Origin: DATCKG01 sp036562385
GTDB taxonomy: Bacteria; Bacillota; Sulfobacillia; Symbiobacteriales; Symbiobacteriaceae
Reading direction: 5' to 3'
NCBI GenBank assembly: GCA_036562385.1
Contig: DATCKG010000038.1
Location: 1 to 38,393, forward strand
DNA: 38,393 nt
A program made the position numbers and the translations under genes. Below the pieces are notes generated by a model. The model was not told the origin of the DNA and did not search any database. It saw nothing but the letters and a program-made list of their open reading frames with translations. Below, in pieces: positions 16,608-25,351 of the stretch. How positions within the stretch are numbered: the stretch's first letter is position 1; the number at the start of each line of letters is the position of its first letter.

Positions 16608-17839
16608 AGCAGCAACTCCACTTCCACCCATTCGCCGGCGAGGACCCCTTCCCGGTCGGAGGGGATGATCACCAACCCGTCGGCTTTCACAAGTGTGCTG
16701 ATCAGACCGCTCTTGCCGTGGACCGGTTCGGCAAGGATCTCCTGCCCCTCTCGGATGAGACGCACCCGCACGCAGTCGGTGCGGCCGGGCGCCGAGGGCA
16801 CATTTTTGGTCATCCGGGCCCGTACCGTCGCCCGGAACGGCGGCTCCGGCGGCAGCCCCTGCATCTGCCTGAGCAGCGGGGAGACGAACAGGCGATAGGC
16901 GATCTGGACGCTGACAGGGTGTCCGGGCAGCCCCACCACCGGCGTGGAGCCTGCCATCGCCAGGATGGTGGGCTTCCCGGGCTTCAGTTTCACCCCGTGC
17001 ACCAGGATGCCCGGCGAACCCAGTTCGCTGATGAGCCGGGCCGTCAGGTCCCGGGTCCCGACACTGGAGCCGCCGGAGATCAGAATCACATCGTAGGCCA
17101 TGCCGGCCTGCAGCATCCGCCGGATGGGCGCCTCCTGGTCCGGCGCCAGCCCCAGGTAACAGGGCTCGCCGCCGTCCCGACGCACCAGGACCGCCAGGGC
17201 CGCGCTGTTGGACTCCCGGACCTGCCCCGGAGCCGGCTCCACCGTGGGCGCCACCAACTCATTGCCTGTGGAGATGATGGCGACCCGCGGCCGCCGGTAC
17301 ACCGGCACCCTCAGCACTCCGGCCGACTGCAAGAGTGCCACCTCCTGGGCCCGGATGATGTGGCCCGCGGGCACCAGTTCCGCCCCGGCCGGGCAGTCCT
17401 CGCCCTGCTGCATCACATTCTCTCCCGGGGAGACCGGCCGCAACACGCCGATCTCATCCGCCGTCAGGCTTTCGGTGTGCTCTACCATCACCACGGCGTC
17501 CGCGCCCGGCGGCAGCGCGCCGCCCGTGCCGATCTGCCAGGTTTCCCCCGGCTGCAGCGGCCCCGGCGCCGGCCGTCCCATGGGGATCTCGCCCTTCACC
17601 CGCAGGTACGCGGGCAGGGCCTGCGAAGCGCCGAACGTGTCCGCCGCCCGGACGGCATAACCGTCCACGGTGCTGCGGGGAAAGCCCGGCAGGTCGGACG
17701 GGGCCTTGACCGGCTCCGCCGTCACCCGCCCGGCCGCCTCGGCGAGCGGAACCGATTCCACGCCGGTGCGGCACTCCCGGGCTGCCGCCAAAAAAAGCGA
17801 TCGAGCCTCTTCCACCGACTTCAGTTCGAAGAACTCCAA
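16604..17839 (-). CDS. moeA: Molybdopterin molybdenumtransferase MoeA
   Basis: A 411-residue protein of typical MoeA length with its four-domain layout: STVDGYAVRA near the start, GTGGALPPGADAVVMVEHTE, the MoCF domain with ISTGNELV and ISGGSSVGTRD, and a C-terminal barrel. It uses adenylated molybdopterin and molybdate to make active cofactor. The open frame extends further upstream through the leader, but I place the start at TTG 17839, 6-10 bases after a GGGGGGAAGG ribosome site. It is the first gene of a four-gene molybdenum cofactor operon. The cell thus makes two MoeA-type proteins, which elsewhere can divide molybdenum and tungsten insertion. Control is likely by the riboswitch-like leader upstream. 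Confidence 0.93.
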   Translation of the reverse strand: MEFFELKSVEEARSLFLAAARECRTGVESVPLAEAAGRVTAEPVKAPSDLPGFPRSTVDGYAVRAADTFGASQALPAYLRVKGEIPMGRPAPGPLQPGETWQIGTGGALPPGADAVVMVEHTESLTADEIGVLRPVSPGENVMQQGEDCPAGAELVPAGHIIRAQEVALLQSAGVLRVPVYRRPRVAIISTGNELVAPTVEPAPGQVRESNSAALAVLVRRDGGEPCYLGLAPDQEAPIRRMLQAGMAYDVILISGGSSVGTRDLTARLISELGSPGILVHGVKLKPGKPTILAMAGSTPVVGLPGHPVSVQIAYRLFVSPLLRQMQGLPPEPPFRATVRARMTKNVPSAPGRTDCVRVRLIREGQEILAEPVHGKSGLISTLVKADGLVIIPSDREGVLAGEWVEVELLL

Positions 17840-17840
17840 A

Positions 17841-17938
17841 TGGCCTTCCCCCCGGTTTCCTCGTTCCTCCCGGCAGGCCGAGACAGAAAACCGCCACCTT
17901 GCGAACGCGAGGTGGCAAGGCGTTCCCGCTCGGGAGGC
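17841..17938 (-). promoter_or_regulatory. Moco-riboswitch-like leader RNA
   Basis: The leader of the moeA operon can form a helix from CCTCCCG (17937-17931) with CGGGAGG (17872-17866). It encloses an arm closed by GCCACC/GGTGGC, and the sequence AGCGGGAACGCC follows the first strand. After the helix come GGAACGAGGAAACC and then the GGGGGGAAGGCC that includes the ribosome site. Sequence, fold and place before moeA/moaA agree with the Moco RNA motif, as I remember it, which senses molybdenum (or tungsten) cofactor and switches off its synthesis genes. Its 3' end overlaps the moeA ribosome site, which suggests control of translation. An extra hairpin (AGACCC-GGTG... near 17956-17972) lies before it. 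I could not run a covariance model. Confidence 0.65.
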
Positions 17939-18015
17939 ACAGCCGCTTTCCGACCAGACCCTCACCGGGTCTTTCCAGAACCGACCTCATGCAGAAATGC
18001 GCGATCACTTACGAT

Positions 18016-18043
18016 ACTATAGTGTTTCTCCACCGGCACGCAA
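18016..18043 (-). promoter_or_regulatory. Promoter of the molybdenum cofactor operon
   Basis: On the minus strand TTGCGT (18038-18043), 16 bases, TATAGT (18016-18021). The start of transcription would be near 18009, giving a leader of about 170 bases before the moeA start, enough to hold the riboswitch-like structure. Confidence 0.6.
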
Positions 18044-18114
18044 GCAAGTGCGGACGAGTCAGGACATAAGTACTACCAATGTCAGTGGACAGCCGGCGGA
18101 TCGGAGGGATGGCG

Positions 18115-19188
18115 TTGATCACAAAGGAGCGTTCCGGCCTTGTACCCCGGATCTTTCGGGTCGCCGCCACCTACGTGGGTACCGTAGTTGGTGCGGGCTT
18201 TGCCTCAGGCCAGGAGACGCTCCGCTTTTTTGCCGCCTACGGCCGGGTGGGGCTGGCCGGGGTTGCCCTGACCACGGCCCTGTTTTGTGTGTATGGCATT
18301 CTGATCATGGAATTAGGGAGGCGGCTGCACGCTACCTCCCATCGGGAAATCCTCCATTTTGCCTGCGGAACCACCATCGGCCGGATCATGGACGGCCTGA
18401 TCACCCTCTTTCTGGGGGTGACCCTCACCATCATGGTGGCCGGCGGCGGGGCCGTCTTCGCGGAACAGCTTCACCTGCCCGCACTGTGGGGTGCGGCCCT
18501 CACCGCAGGCCTCACCGGCTTTACCATCCTGGGGCGCATGCGGGGCATCATCGCCGCAAACTCCCTGGTGGTGCCCCTCCTTACCCTGGCCGTGGGTGGG
18601 CTCTCCGCGTTCTCCATCCGCTACCACGGCCTGGACGCCATGCTGAAAAACGCCCTTCCCTGGCCGGAACTGGCCGCCTCTCCCCACTGGATGGTGTCAG
18701 CCGTGCTGTATGCCGCCTACAACCTCATTCTTTCCATCTCCGTCCTGGGTCCGCTGGGGGCGGAAGTACAGGACCGGCGGGCGCTGTATGCCGGAGGCGC
18801 CGCGGGGGGCCTGGCACTGGGGCTGCTGGCAGGGGGGATGGGCCTGGCCGTCAGCTTCCACATGCCGGAGATCAGCGCCTATGAAGTGCCCATGCTCTAC
18901 CTCGCCCGGCTTCACGCCCGGCCGGTCCAGTGGTTTTACACCCTGATCCTCTGGGCCGAGATCTACACCACCGCCCTGGCCTGCGCCTACGGGTTTGCAT
19001 CCCGGACGGCACAGGTGCTGGGGATGGGCTACCGGGAAGTGGTGGGGGCGGTGACGCTGCTGGCCCTGGCCATGAGCGGGGTGGGCTTCAGCAGCCTGGT
19101 GGCCATCTTCTATCCGGCCTTCGGCTTCCTTACCCTGGTGGTGCTCATCTCCCTGGGGCTGGTGGGCCTCACGCGGCGGACCACCTGA
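18115..19188 (+). CDS. YkvI-family membrane transporter
   Basis: A membrane protein of about 357 residues with ten or so hydrophobic spans. The N-terminal TYVGTVVGAGFASGQE is the signature of the YkvI family, distant members of the amino-acid/sodium symporter (LeuT-fold) group. In LeuT-like proteins the unwound first helix with such Gly-rich sequence binds substrate and sodium, so a transport role is likely but the substrate is unknown. TTG 18115 stands 6 bases after GGAGGG; ATG 18109 and ATG 18079 are in frame but poorly placed for that ribosome site. It is divergent from the molybdenum operon, and its TGA abuts the stop of the next, convergent gene. Confidence 0.85.
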   Translation: MITKERSGLVPRIFRVAATYVGTVVGAGFASGQETLRFFAAYGRVGLAGVALTTALFCVYGILIMELGRRLHATSHREILHFACGTTIGRIMDGLITLFLGVTLTIMVAGGGAVFAEQLHLPALWGAALTAGLTGFTILGRMRGIIAANSLVVPLLTLAVGGLSAFSIRYHGLDAMLKNALPWPELAASPHWMVSAVLYAAYNLILSISVLGPLGAEVQDRRALYAGGAAGGLALGLLAGGMGLAVSFHMPEISAYEVPMLYLARLHARPVQWFYTLILWAEIYTTALACAYGFASRTAQVLGMGYREVVGAVTLLALAMSGVGFSSLVAIFYPAFGFLTLVVLISLGLVGLTRRTT

Positions 19189-20070
<882 letters not shown>

Positions 20071-20090
20071 GGCCGCCTCCTCCCTGCTCC

Positions 20091-21287
20091 CTAGGAGTCC
20101 ACCCGCACAACGGTGGCCTCGCCCTGTCCACCGCCGGAGCAGATGGCAGCCAGCCCGTAGCCGCCGCCCTGCCGGCGCAGTTCGTAGATCAGGGTCATCA
20201 GGATCCGGGCGCCGCTGGCGCCGATGGGATGGCCCAGGGCCACGGCGCCGCCGTTGACGTTGACGATTTCCGGGTCACACTCCAGCAGCTTGATGCTGGT
20301 GAGCGTCACCGCGGCAAAGGCCTCGTTGATCTCCACCCGCTTCAGGTCCTTGACGGAGAGGCCCGCCTTGGCCAGCGCCTTCAGCCCCGCCCGGGCCGGC
20401 ACCGTGTGCAGATACCGGAATTCCTCCGAATGCTGCCCCTGGCTCACCACGGTGGCCAGGATCGGCACGCCCAGGCGCTCCGCCTTCTCCCGGCTCATCA
20501 GCACCAGGGCAGCGGCACCGTCCGAAAGGCCCGGCGCGTTGCCGGCGGTCACCGTGCCGTCGGGCTGGAAAGCCGGCCGCAGGGCCGCCAGCTTCTCCAA
20601 GGAGGTATCCCGCCGGATCGATTCATCCATCGCGAAGAGCACCGGGTCGCCCTTCTTCTGCTGGATCTCCACCGGGACCACTTCCTCGGCAAACAGGCCC
20701 CGGTCCCAGGCGGCAGCCGCACGCTGATGGCTCCGCAGGGCCCACCGGTCCTGCTCCTCCCGGCTGACCCCGAACTCCTTGGCCACCTCCGAGCCGTAGA
20801 CGCCCATGTGGCAGTCACCGAAGGCACACCAGAGGCCGTCGTGGATCACCGCGTCCACCAGGCGGCCGTCCCCCATCCGATGGCCCCAGCGCGCACCGGG
20901 CAGCAGGTACGGGGCATTGGTCATGGACTCCATGCCGCCGGCCACCACCACATCGGCATCCCCGGCCCGGATCATCATGTCCGCCATGTTGACCGACCGC
21001 AGGCCGGAGGCGCAGACCTTGTTGATGGTGTCCGAGGGCACGCTGACGGGCAGCCCGGCCCGAATCGCCGCCTGCCGGGACGGAATCTGCCCGGCTCCCG
21101 CCTGCACCACGTGGCCCATCAGCACGCTGTCGATCTCGCTCTCCCGGCCCGTCAGTCCGGCACGCCGGACCGCCTCCCGGATGGCCACGGCGCCCAGTTC
21201 CACCGCGGACAGGTCCTTCAGGCTGCCGCCGAACCGCCCGAAAGGTGTCCGCACACCGCTGACGATCACCACTTCACGGCCCAACAC
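20091..21287 (-). CDS. Acetyl-CoA C-acetyltransferase (thiolase)
   Basis: About 398 residues, the normal thiolase length. The active-site nucleophile is in NKVCASGLRS (about residue 92). The other catalytic residues are the histidine in GHPIGASGARI and the second cysteine in AAICSGGGQG; NEAFA is also present. The enzyme joins two acetyl-CoA to acetoacetyl-CoA or runs in reverse to end beta-oxidation. I prefer GTG 21287, 6 bases after GGAGAG; GTG 21293 is in frame but touches the ribosome site. It is the first gene of a pair with the hydroxyacyl-CoA dehydrogenase. A possible operator lies 40 bases upstream. Confidence 0.94.
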   Translation of the reverse strand: MLGREVVIVSGVRTPFGRFGGSLKDLSAVELGAVAIREAVRRAGLTGRESEIDSVLMGHVVQAGAGQIPSRQAAIRAGLPVSVPSDTINKVCASGLRSVNMADMMIRAGDADVVVAGGMESMTNAPYLLPGARWGHRMGDGRLVDAVIHDGLWCAFGDCHMGVYGSEVAKEFGVSREEQDRWALRSHQRAAAAWDRGLFAEEVVPVEIQQKKGDPVLFAMDESIRRDTSLEKLAALRPAFQPDGTVTAGNAPGLSDGAAALVLMSREKAERLGVPILATVVSQGQHSEEFRYLHTVPARAGLKALAKAGLSVKDLKRVEINEAFAAVTLTSIKLLECDPEIVNVNGGAVALGHPIGASGARILMTLIYELRRQGGGYGLAAICSGGGQGEATVVRVDS

Positions 21288-21327
21288 ACTCACCTCTCCA
21301 GAATCGCCTGATCTGTTTTATTCGAGT

Positions 21328-21348
21328 GTCAACATCGATAACATTGAC
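21328..21348 (-). promoter_or_regulatory. Candidate operator upstream of the thiolase gene
   Basis: GTCAA at 21328-21332 and TTGAC at 21344-21348 are inverted half-sites 11 bases apart. On the minus strand one half forms a TTGACA that resembles a -35 box, but no good -10 stands at the right distance. A dimeric repressor such as a fatty-acid regulator could bind here; which one is unknown. Confidence 0.3.
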
Positions 21349-21384
21349 TTCTGTTTCTTCACAAAAATCCCTGCCGAAAGAGGC

Positions 21385-21424
21385 CAAAAAAGTGGGGCGC
21401 CGCGTCCGTGACGACGCAGCGCCC
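21385..21424 (-). terminator. Rho-independent terminator of the ftsW-type gene
   Basis: On the minus strand GGGCGCTGCGTC pairs with GACGCGGCGCCC (one mismatch), followed by CACTTTTTTGG. It stands 12 bases after the ftsW stop and before the thiolase operon. Confidence 0.8.
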
Positions 21425-21435
21425 ACTGCGGTCTG

Positions 21436-22626
21436 TCAGGTCCGCCGGCGTGCCGAACGCCCGTGGCGACTGATGCCCAGGACGATGCCCGCGGCGGTCA
21501 TTACCGTCACCAGGGAGGTACCACCCGCGGAGATAAAGGGCAGCGGCACCCCGGTGTTGGGCACCGTACCGGTGGCCACCGCGATGTTCAAGAATGCCTG
21601 TACGGCAATCCACGAGGTGATCCCCGCCGCCACCAGGCCGGAGTAGCGGTCCGGCGCCCGGGCGGCGATGCCGTAACCCCGGAGGGCCAACACGCAGAAG
21701 AGCAGCACCACGGTCAGCGCGCCCACCAGGCCCAGTTCCTCCGCCAGCACCGCGAAGATGAAGTCCGTCTCCGCCTCCGGCAGCCGGTTGTCCATCTTGG
21801 CCCGGGAGTTTCCCAGGCCAACCCCGGTGATCCCGCCCCGGGCCATGGCATCCCAGGACATCACCGTCTGCATGCCGCCGGAAAGCCGGTATTCCCAGGG
21901 GTTCCACCAGGTAAGCAGCCGGTTGCGCTGGTGCTCCGTGGTCCAGGCCGCCGCCCCCACCAGTACCGCGGCGGCAACGAACAGGGCCGCGAGCCGGCGC
22001 CAGTTCACCCCGGCTGCGATCAGCATGCAGAAGGCCGTGCCGCCCAATGCCAGCGTGGTGCCCAGGTCCGGCTCCTTGTAGATCAGGAAGGCAAAGACGC
22101 CCAGCACCCCCAGGAAAACCGCCAGGGCATCGTGGCCCAGTTCGCGCTGCCGCTCCAGGAGCCCCGCGGCAAACAGGACAAACGCCAGCTTGGCCAGTTC
22201 CGACGGCTGCATGGTGAAGCCGCCGGGCAGCCCGATCCAGCGGGTTGCCCCGTTTTTCGTGACAGCCAGAGGATTGCCGTCCACCAGCAGGGAGGCTAGC
22301 AAGATCAGGGTGCCCACCAGTAGCCAGGGTGTGATCCGCCGCCAAAAGCGCATCGGCAGGTACATGCCCGCCAGGCAGCCCACCGTCCCCAGACAGAGCC
22401 AGACGCCCATGCGCAGGAGCTGAGAGATGCCCTGCTCCAGGGCGGTGGCGCTGTAGACCATGATGGTGCCGATGCTGACCAGGGCCGCCAGCGTAACGAG
22501 GTAAACCCGGTCCGGCGGCTGACGGGGCCGCCTGGGCGGCTGCGGTCCCTGGGCCGGATACGAGCGCGCTACGGCGTCTCCGGCCCGTCGCCGGGCAGCG
22601 GTACGATGCGAATAAGTCAGTGACAC
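21436..22626 (-). CDS. ftsW: Peptidoglycan glycosyltransferase of the FtsW/SpoVE/RodA (SEDS) family, FtsW type
   Basis: A 396-residue membrane protein with about ten spans after a basic N-terminal tail of some 40 residues. SEDS proteins polymerise lipid II into glycan strands with a partner transpeptidase. Conserved stretches are QPSELAKLAFV, IYKEPDLGTT (the Glu-Pro-Asp loop), the outer loop GVGLGNSRAKMDNRLPEAETDFIFAVLAEELG split over residues about 275-306, and PLPFISAGGTS near the end. The LGNSRxK and LPExxTDFIFA pattern fits FtsW/SpoVE (division or spore cortex) better than RodA. GTG start with AAGGGGG upstream. It is a single gene with its own terminator, away from a division cluster. Confidence 0.92.
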   Translation of the reverse strand: MSLTYSHRTAARRRAGDAVARSYPAQGPQPPRRPRQPPDRVYLVTLAALVSIGTIMVYSATALEQGISQLLRMGVWLCLGTVGCLAGMYLPMRFWRRITPWLLVGTLILLASLLVDGNPLAVTKNGATRWIGLPGGFTMQPSELAKLAFVLFAAGLLERQRELGHDALAVFLGVLGVFAFLIYKEPDLGTTLALGGTAFCMLIAAGVNWRRLAALFVAAAVLVGAAAWTTEHQRNRLLTWWNPWEYRLSGGMQTVMSWDAMARGGITGVGLGNSRAKMDNRLPEAETDFIFAVLAEELGLVGALTVVLLFCVLALRGYGIAARAPDRYSGLVAAGITSWIAVQAFLNIAVATGTVPNTGVPLPFISAGGTSLVTVMTAAGIVLGISRHGRSARRRT

Positions 22627-22995
22627 GATCCAGCCCCCTTATTCCACCCTGCTGGTACCTTTAACATAACTTGGGCAGAATTGCGGTTATACCTTCCATC
22701 CGAGGTAAGAATCGCTGTCCTCTGTTCCAGCCCGCAGGGGGAAAAGAACCAGGCATGAATCTACCGGTCAACCTTGCGAATACGTAGGGCTGTCAGTCCA
22801 AACACGATCCTGTCTTGAACTTCTACCTCGAACCCCATCTAACGTGTCTTGGCTACCGGCTCGTTGGAATCCACCAGATTCGCACGAGCAGCGCGGCCCT
22901 GAGAATCCCGCCGCAGAAGAAGCCAAAGCCCAAATTTTTCGTACCGAGCGAAAATGGAGTACGACGAGGGCCGCATAAAATCATCCCGGGCGATG
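22627..22995. other. Intergenic stretch without a supported gene
   Basis: About 370 bases between divergent genes. A 67-codon plus-strand frame (22815-23018, starting at TTG) and short minus-strand frames cross it; none has a ribosome site or known motif. Base composition is lower in GC than the neighbours. The left part should hold the ftsW promoter, but I find no convincing boxes. Confidence 0.4.
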
Positions 22996-23024
22996 TAGTC
23001 AGGATCGAGTTACTATGATATAGT
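22996..23024 (+). promoter_or_regulatory. Promoter of the dioxygenase-like gene
   Basis: TAGTCA (22996-23001), 17 bases, TATAGT (23019-23024). The -35 is weak and the -10 good. The gene starts 36 bases downstream. Confidence 0.5.
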
Positions 23025-23060
23025 TAATAACAAAATGTAAGATCTCGCGGAGGGGTTTCG

Positions 23061-23849
23061 TTGTTGCCTGCGTTTTTCGTAGCCCACGGCTCGCCCACGC
23101 TCGTTGTGGAGCAGGACGCTTACACCCGCTTCCTGGCGGAACTGGGAGCGGAACTGAAACCCCGGGCCGTGGTCATCTTCAGCGCCCACTGGCTGAGCGG
23201 CGTCCAGGAGATCAGCGCGGTGCCCCGATATCATACCATCCACGACTTCTTCGGCTTCCCGGAGGAGCTGTATCAGATCGAATACCCGGCCGCGGGGGAT
23301 CCGGCGCTGGCTGCGGAGATTGGCCGGCTGCTGAGCCGCCATCAGGTCGCCCACCGGCTGAACCGGTCCCGGGGCCTGGATCACGGCGCCTGGGTGGTGC
23401 TCCGGCTGATGTACCCCGACGCGACGATCCCCGTGGTGGCCATGTCGGTCAACCCCCGGCTCTCGCCGGCGGAGCAGTACCGCATCGGTCAGGCCCTGGC
23501 GCCCCTGCGCCGGCAGAACGTGCTGATCCTGGCCAGCGGCGGTTCGGTCCACAATTTCAAGACCATGCGCTGGTGGGATGAGAGCCAGCAGGGCGACCGC
23601 TGGGCCGAGGCCTTCGACCAGTGGGTCAGCGACCGGGCCAGGGCCTGGGATCTGGAAGCCCTGTTCGCCTACCGCACCCGGGCTCCCCATGCGGATCTTG
23701 CGGTTCCACTGCCCGGCGTGGAGCACTTCATCCCCTTCTTCTACGCCATGGGGGCGGCCGATGACCAGCGGGTCTGCCGGGAACGCTTCCGGAGCTACCG
23801 GTACGGCAATTTGAGCCACACGGTCTGGCAGTTCGGCGAAGCAGCATAA
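23061..23849 (+). CDS. Class III extradiol dioxygenase, YgiD/DODA-like
   Basis: A 262-residue protein of the LigB superfamily, like bacterial YgiD and plant 4,5-DOPA dioxygenases. Likely metal-binding residues are H9 in FVAHGSPT, the histidine in FSAHWLSG, and the histidine in SGGSVHNF; a fourth conserved histidine lies in GLDHGAWVVL. These enzymes open catechol-type rings with a non-heme metal and oxygen. The physiological substrate in bacteria is generally unknown. The TTG start at 23061 is 5 bases after GGAGGGG; TTG 23064 is an alternative. It is a single gene with a promoter upstream and a bidirectional terminator downstream, set within a long run of minus-strand genes. Confidence 0.9.
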   Translation: MLPAFFVAHGSPTLVVEQDAYTRFLAELGAELKPRAVVIFSAHWLSGVQEISAVPRYHTIHDFFGFPEELYQIEYPAAGDPALAAEIGRLLSRHQVAHRLNRSRGLDHGAWVVLRLMYPDATIPVVAMSVNPRLSPAEQYRIGQALAPLRRQNVLILASGGSVHNFKTMRWWDESQQGDRWAEAFDQWVSDRARAWDLEALFAYRTRAPHADLAVPLPGVEHFIPFFYAMGAADDQRVCRERFRSYRYGNLSHTVWQFGEAA

Positions 23850-23892
23850 AAAGGCAGGCCGTCCGCCTGTTCCCGGACGGCCTGCCTTGTTT
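23849..23892. terminator. Bidirectional terminator between dioxygenase-like gene and murA
   Basis: AAGGCAGGCCGTCCG (23851-23865) pairs perfectly with CGGACGGCCTGCCTT (23874-23888). An A run precedes it, which reads as a T run on the minus strand, so it serves both convergent genes. Confidence 0.88.
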
Positions 23893-23894
23893 CC

Positions 23895-25181
23895 TCAGCA
23901 GACAGAAACGGAACTCTCGCTCACTTCCACCCGGCGGATGTCCGCCCCCAGTTCCGCTAGCTTCTCCTCCATCCGATGATATCCCCGGTCGATGTACTGG
24001 ACTCCGCCGACCTCAGTCACCCCGTCCGCGGCCAGTCCGGCCAGAACCAGAGCGGCGCCGCCCCGGATATCCCTGGCCTCCACAGGGGCTCCCCTGTACC
24101 GGTCCACGCCGCGTATGATGGCGGTATCCCGGTCCACCCGGATGTCGGCGCCCATGCGAACCAGTTCGTTCACAAACCCGAAGCGGTTCTCAAAGATGGT
24201 TTCCCGCACCACGGAAACGCCGTCCGCCAGCCCCATGAGGGCCACCCACGGGCTCTGCAGATCGGTGGGAAAGCCGGGGTGAACCTGGGTCACCACGTCG
24301 GTTGCGCGGATCGGCCGCCGGGCCACCACCCGGATGCCGTCCGCGTATTCCTCCACCTCCTGCCCGGCCTCCCGCAGCTTGGCGATCGCCGTGGAGAGGT
24401 GCTCGGGGATACAGTTGTCCACGTAAACGTCGCCGCCTGTGGCGGCCGCCATCATCATGTAGGTGCCGGCCTCGATCCGATCCGGAATGATCTCATGCCG
24501 GCATCCCCGCAGCTTGGGAACGCCCTCGATCCGGATCGTGTTGGTGCCCGCCCCCCGTACCCGGCCGCCCATGGCGTTGATGTAGTTGGCCAGGTCGACG
24601 ATCTCCGGCTCCCGCGCGGCGTTCTCCAGCACCGTGGTGCCGGGGGTGAGCGATGCCGCAAGCATCATGTTGACGGTGGTGCCCACGCTGGCGCGGTCGA
24701 TATAAATGCGGTTGCCGTGAAGTTCGGCCGGCTCGGCCACCATGGCGCCCCGCTCCACCACCACGTTCGCACCCAGGGCCCGGAAGCCCTTAATATGAAA
24801 ATCCACGGGGCGCGCTCCAATCTCACATCCACCGGGGCAAGCCACTTCTCCACGGCGGAGGCGGGCCAGCAGCAGGCCCATCACATAGGTGCTGCCCCTC
24901 AGTTTCCGGGCAATGTGATACGGCGCCACGTGGTTGGTCAATTCCGTCGCCTTCACCCGAAGGGTGGTTGGTTCCACCCACTCCAGTTCGCATCCCAGTG
25001 CCCGCAAAATCGCGCACAGGTGTTCAATATCACTGTTATTCGGCACATTCCCGAGGATGGACTCGCCCTCGCTGGCCAGTGCGGCGGCGGTCACGATCGG
25101 CAGCGCGCTGTTCTTGGCGCCGCCGACGGAGATCCGTCCCGTGAGCGGGCGGCCACCACGGATGATGAGTTTTGCTGCCAA
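23895..25181 (-). CDS. murA: UDP-N-acetylglucosamine 1-carboxyvinyltransferase MurA
   Basis: A 428-residue enzyme of normal length. MurA transfers enolpyruvate from PEP to UDP-GlcNAc, the first committed step of peptidoglycan synthesis. GGAKN (K23, N24) binds substrate, and the catalytic cysteine is C119 in PGGCEIGARPVDFH, so it should be of the fosfomycin-sensitive Cys type. RASVGTTVNMMLAA and HPGFPTDLQSP are further family stretches. The start is TTG 25181, with GAAGGGGGA about 10 bases upstream. Low-GC bacteria often carry two copies (MurA1/MurA2); only one is in this window. It is alone between two terminators. Confidence 0.97.
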   Translation of the reverse strand: MAAKLIIRGGRPLTGRISVGGAKNSALPIVTAAALASEGESILGNVPNNSDIEHLCAILRALGCELEWVEPTTLRVKATELTNHVAPYHIARKLRGSTYVMGLLLARLRRGEVACPGGCEIGARPVDFHIKGFRALGANVVVERGAMVAEPAELHGNRIYIDRASVGTTVNMMLAASLTPGTTVLENAAREPEIVDLANYINAMGGRVRGAGTNTIRIEGVPKLRGCRHEIIPDRIEAGTYMMMAAATGGDVYVDNCIPEHLSTAIAKLREAGQEVEEYADGIRVVARRPIRATDVVTQVHPGFPTDLQSPWVALMGLADGVSVVRETIFENRFGFVNELVRMGADIRVDRDTAIIRGVDRYRGAPVEARDIRGGAALVLAGLAADGVTEVGGVQYIDRGYHRMEEKLAELGADIRRVEVSESSVSVC

Positions 25182-25297
25182 CGGTAGTATATCCCCCTTC
25201 AGGCGAGGGTTATGTCAAACGCCCTAACCTACAATAAGCGATGTCACAAGCAACTCTAGCAGAATCCATTTGCTTCGTAAAGCGAAAAGACCTGCCG

Positions 25298-25333
25298 GAA
25301 AGAAGGCCCGGGCAGAACTTCCTGCCCGGGCCT
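25298..25333 (-). terminator. Terminator of guaB
   Basis: GGCCCGGGCAG (25305-25315) pairs perfectly with CTGCCCGGGCC (25322-25332). On the minus strand TTCTTTCC follows. It lies about 20 bases after the guaB stop. Confidence 0.8.
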
Positions 25334-25351
25334 CTTCTTCCCGCTCTGTTC

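Noticed and set aside
14937..16898. 653-codon plus-strand open frame opposite the MoeA genes
   Set aside because: Composition is that of an antisense shadow (His, Arg, Gln and Pro rich) and it crosses two well-supported minus-strand genes.
22815..23018. 67-codon plus-strand frame ending in PGDVVRIELL
   Set aside because: Starts at TTG without a ribosome site and overlaps the promoter of the next gene; the family is not recognisable.
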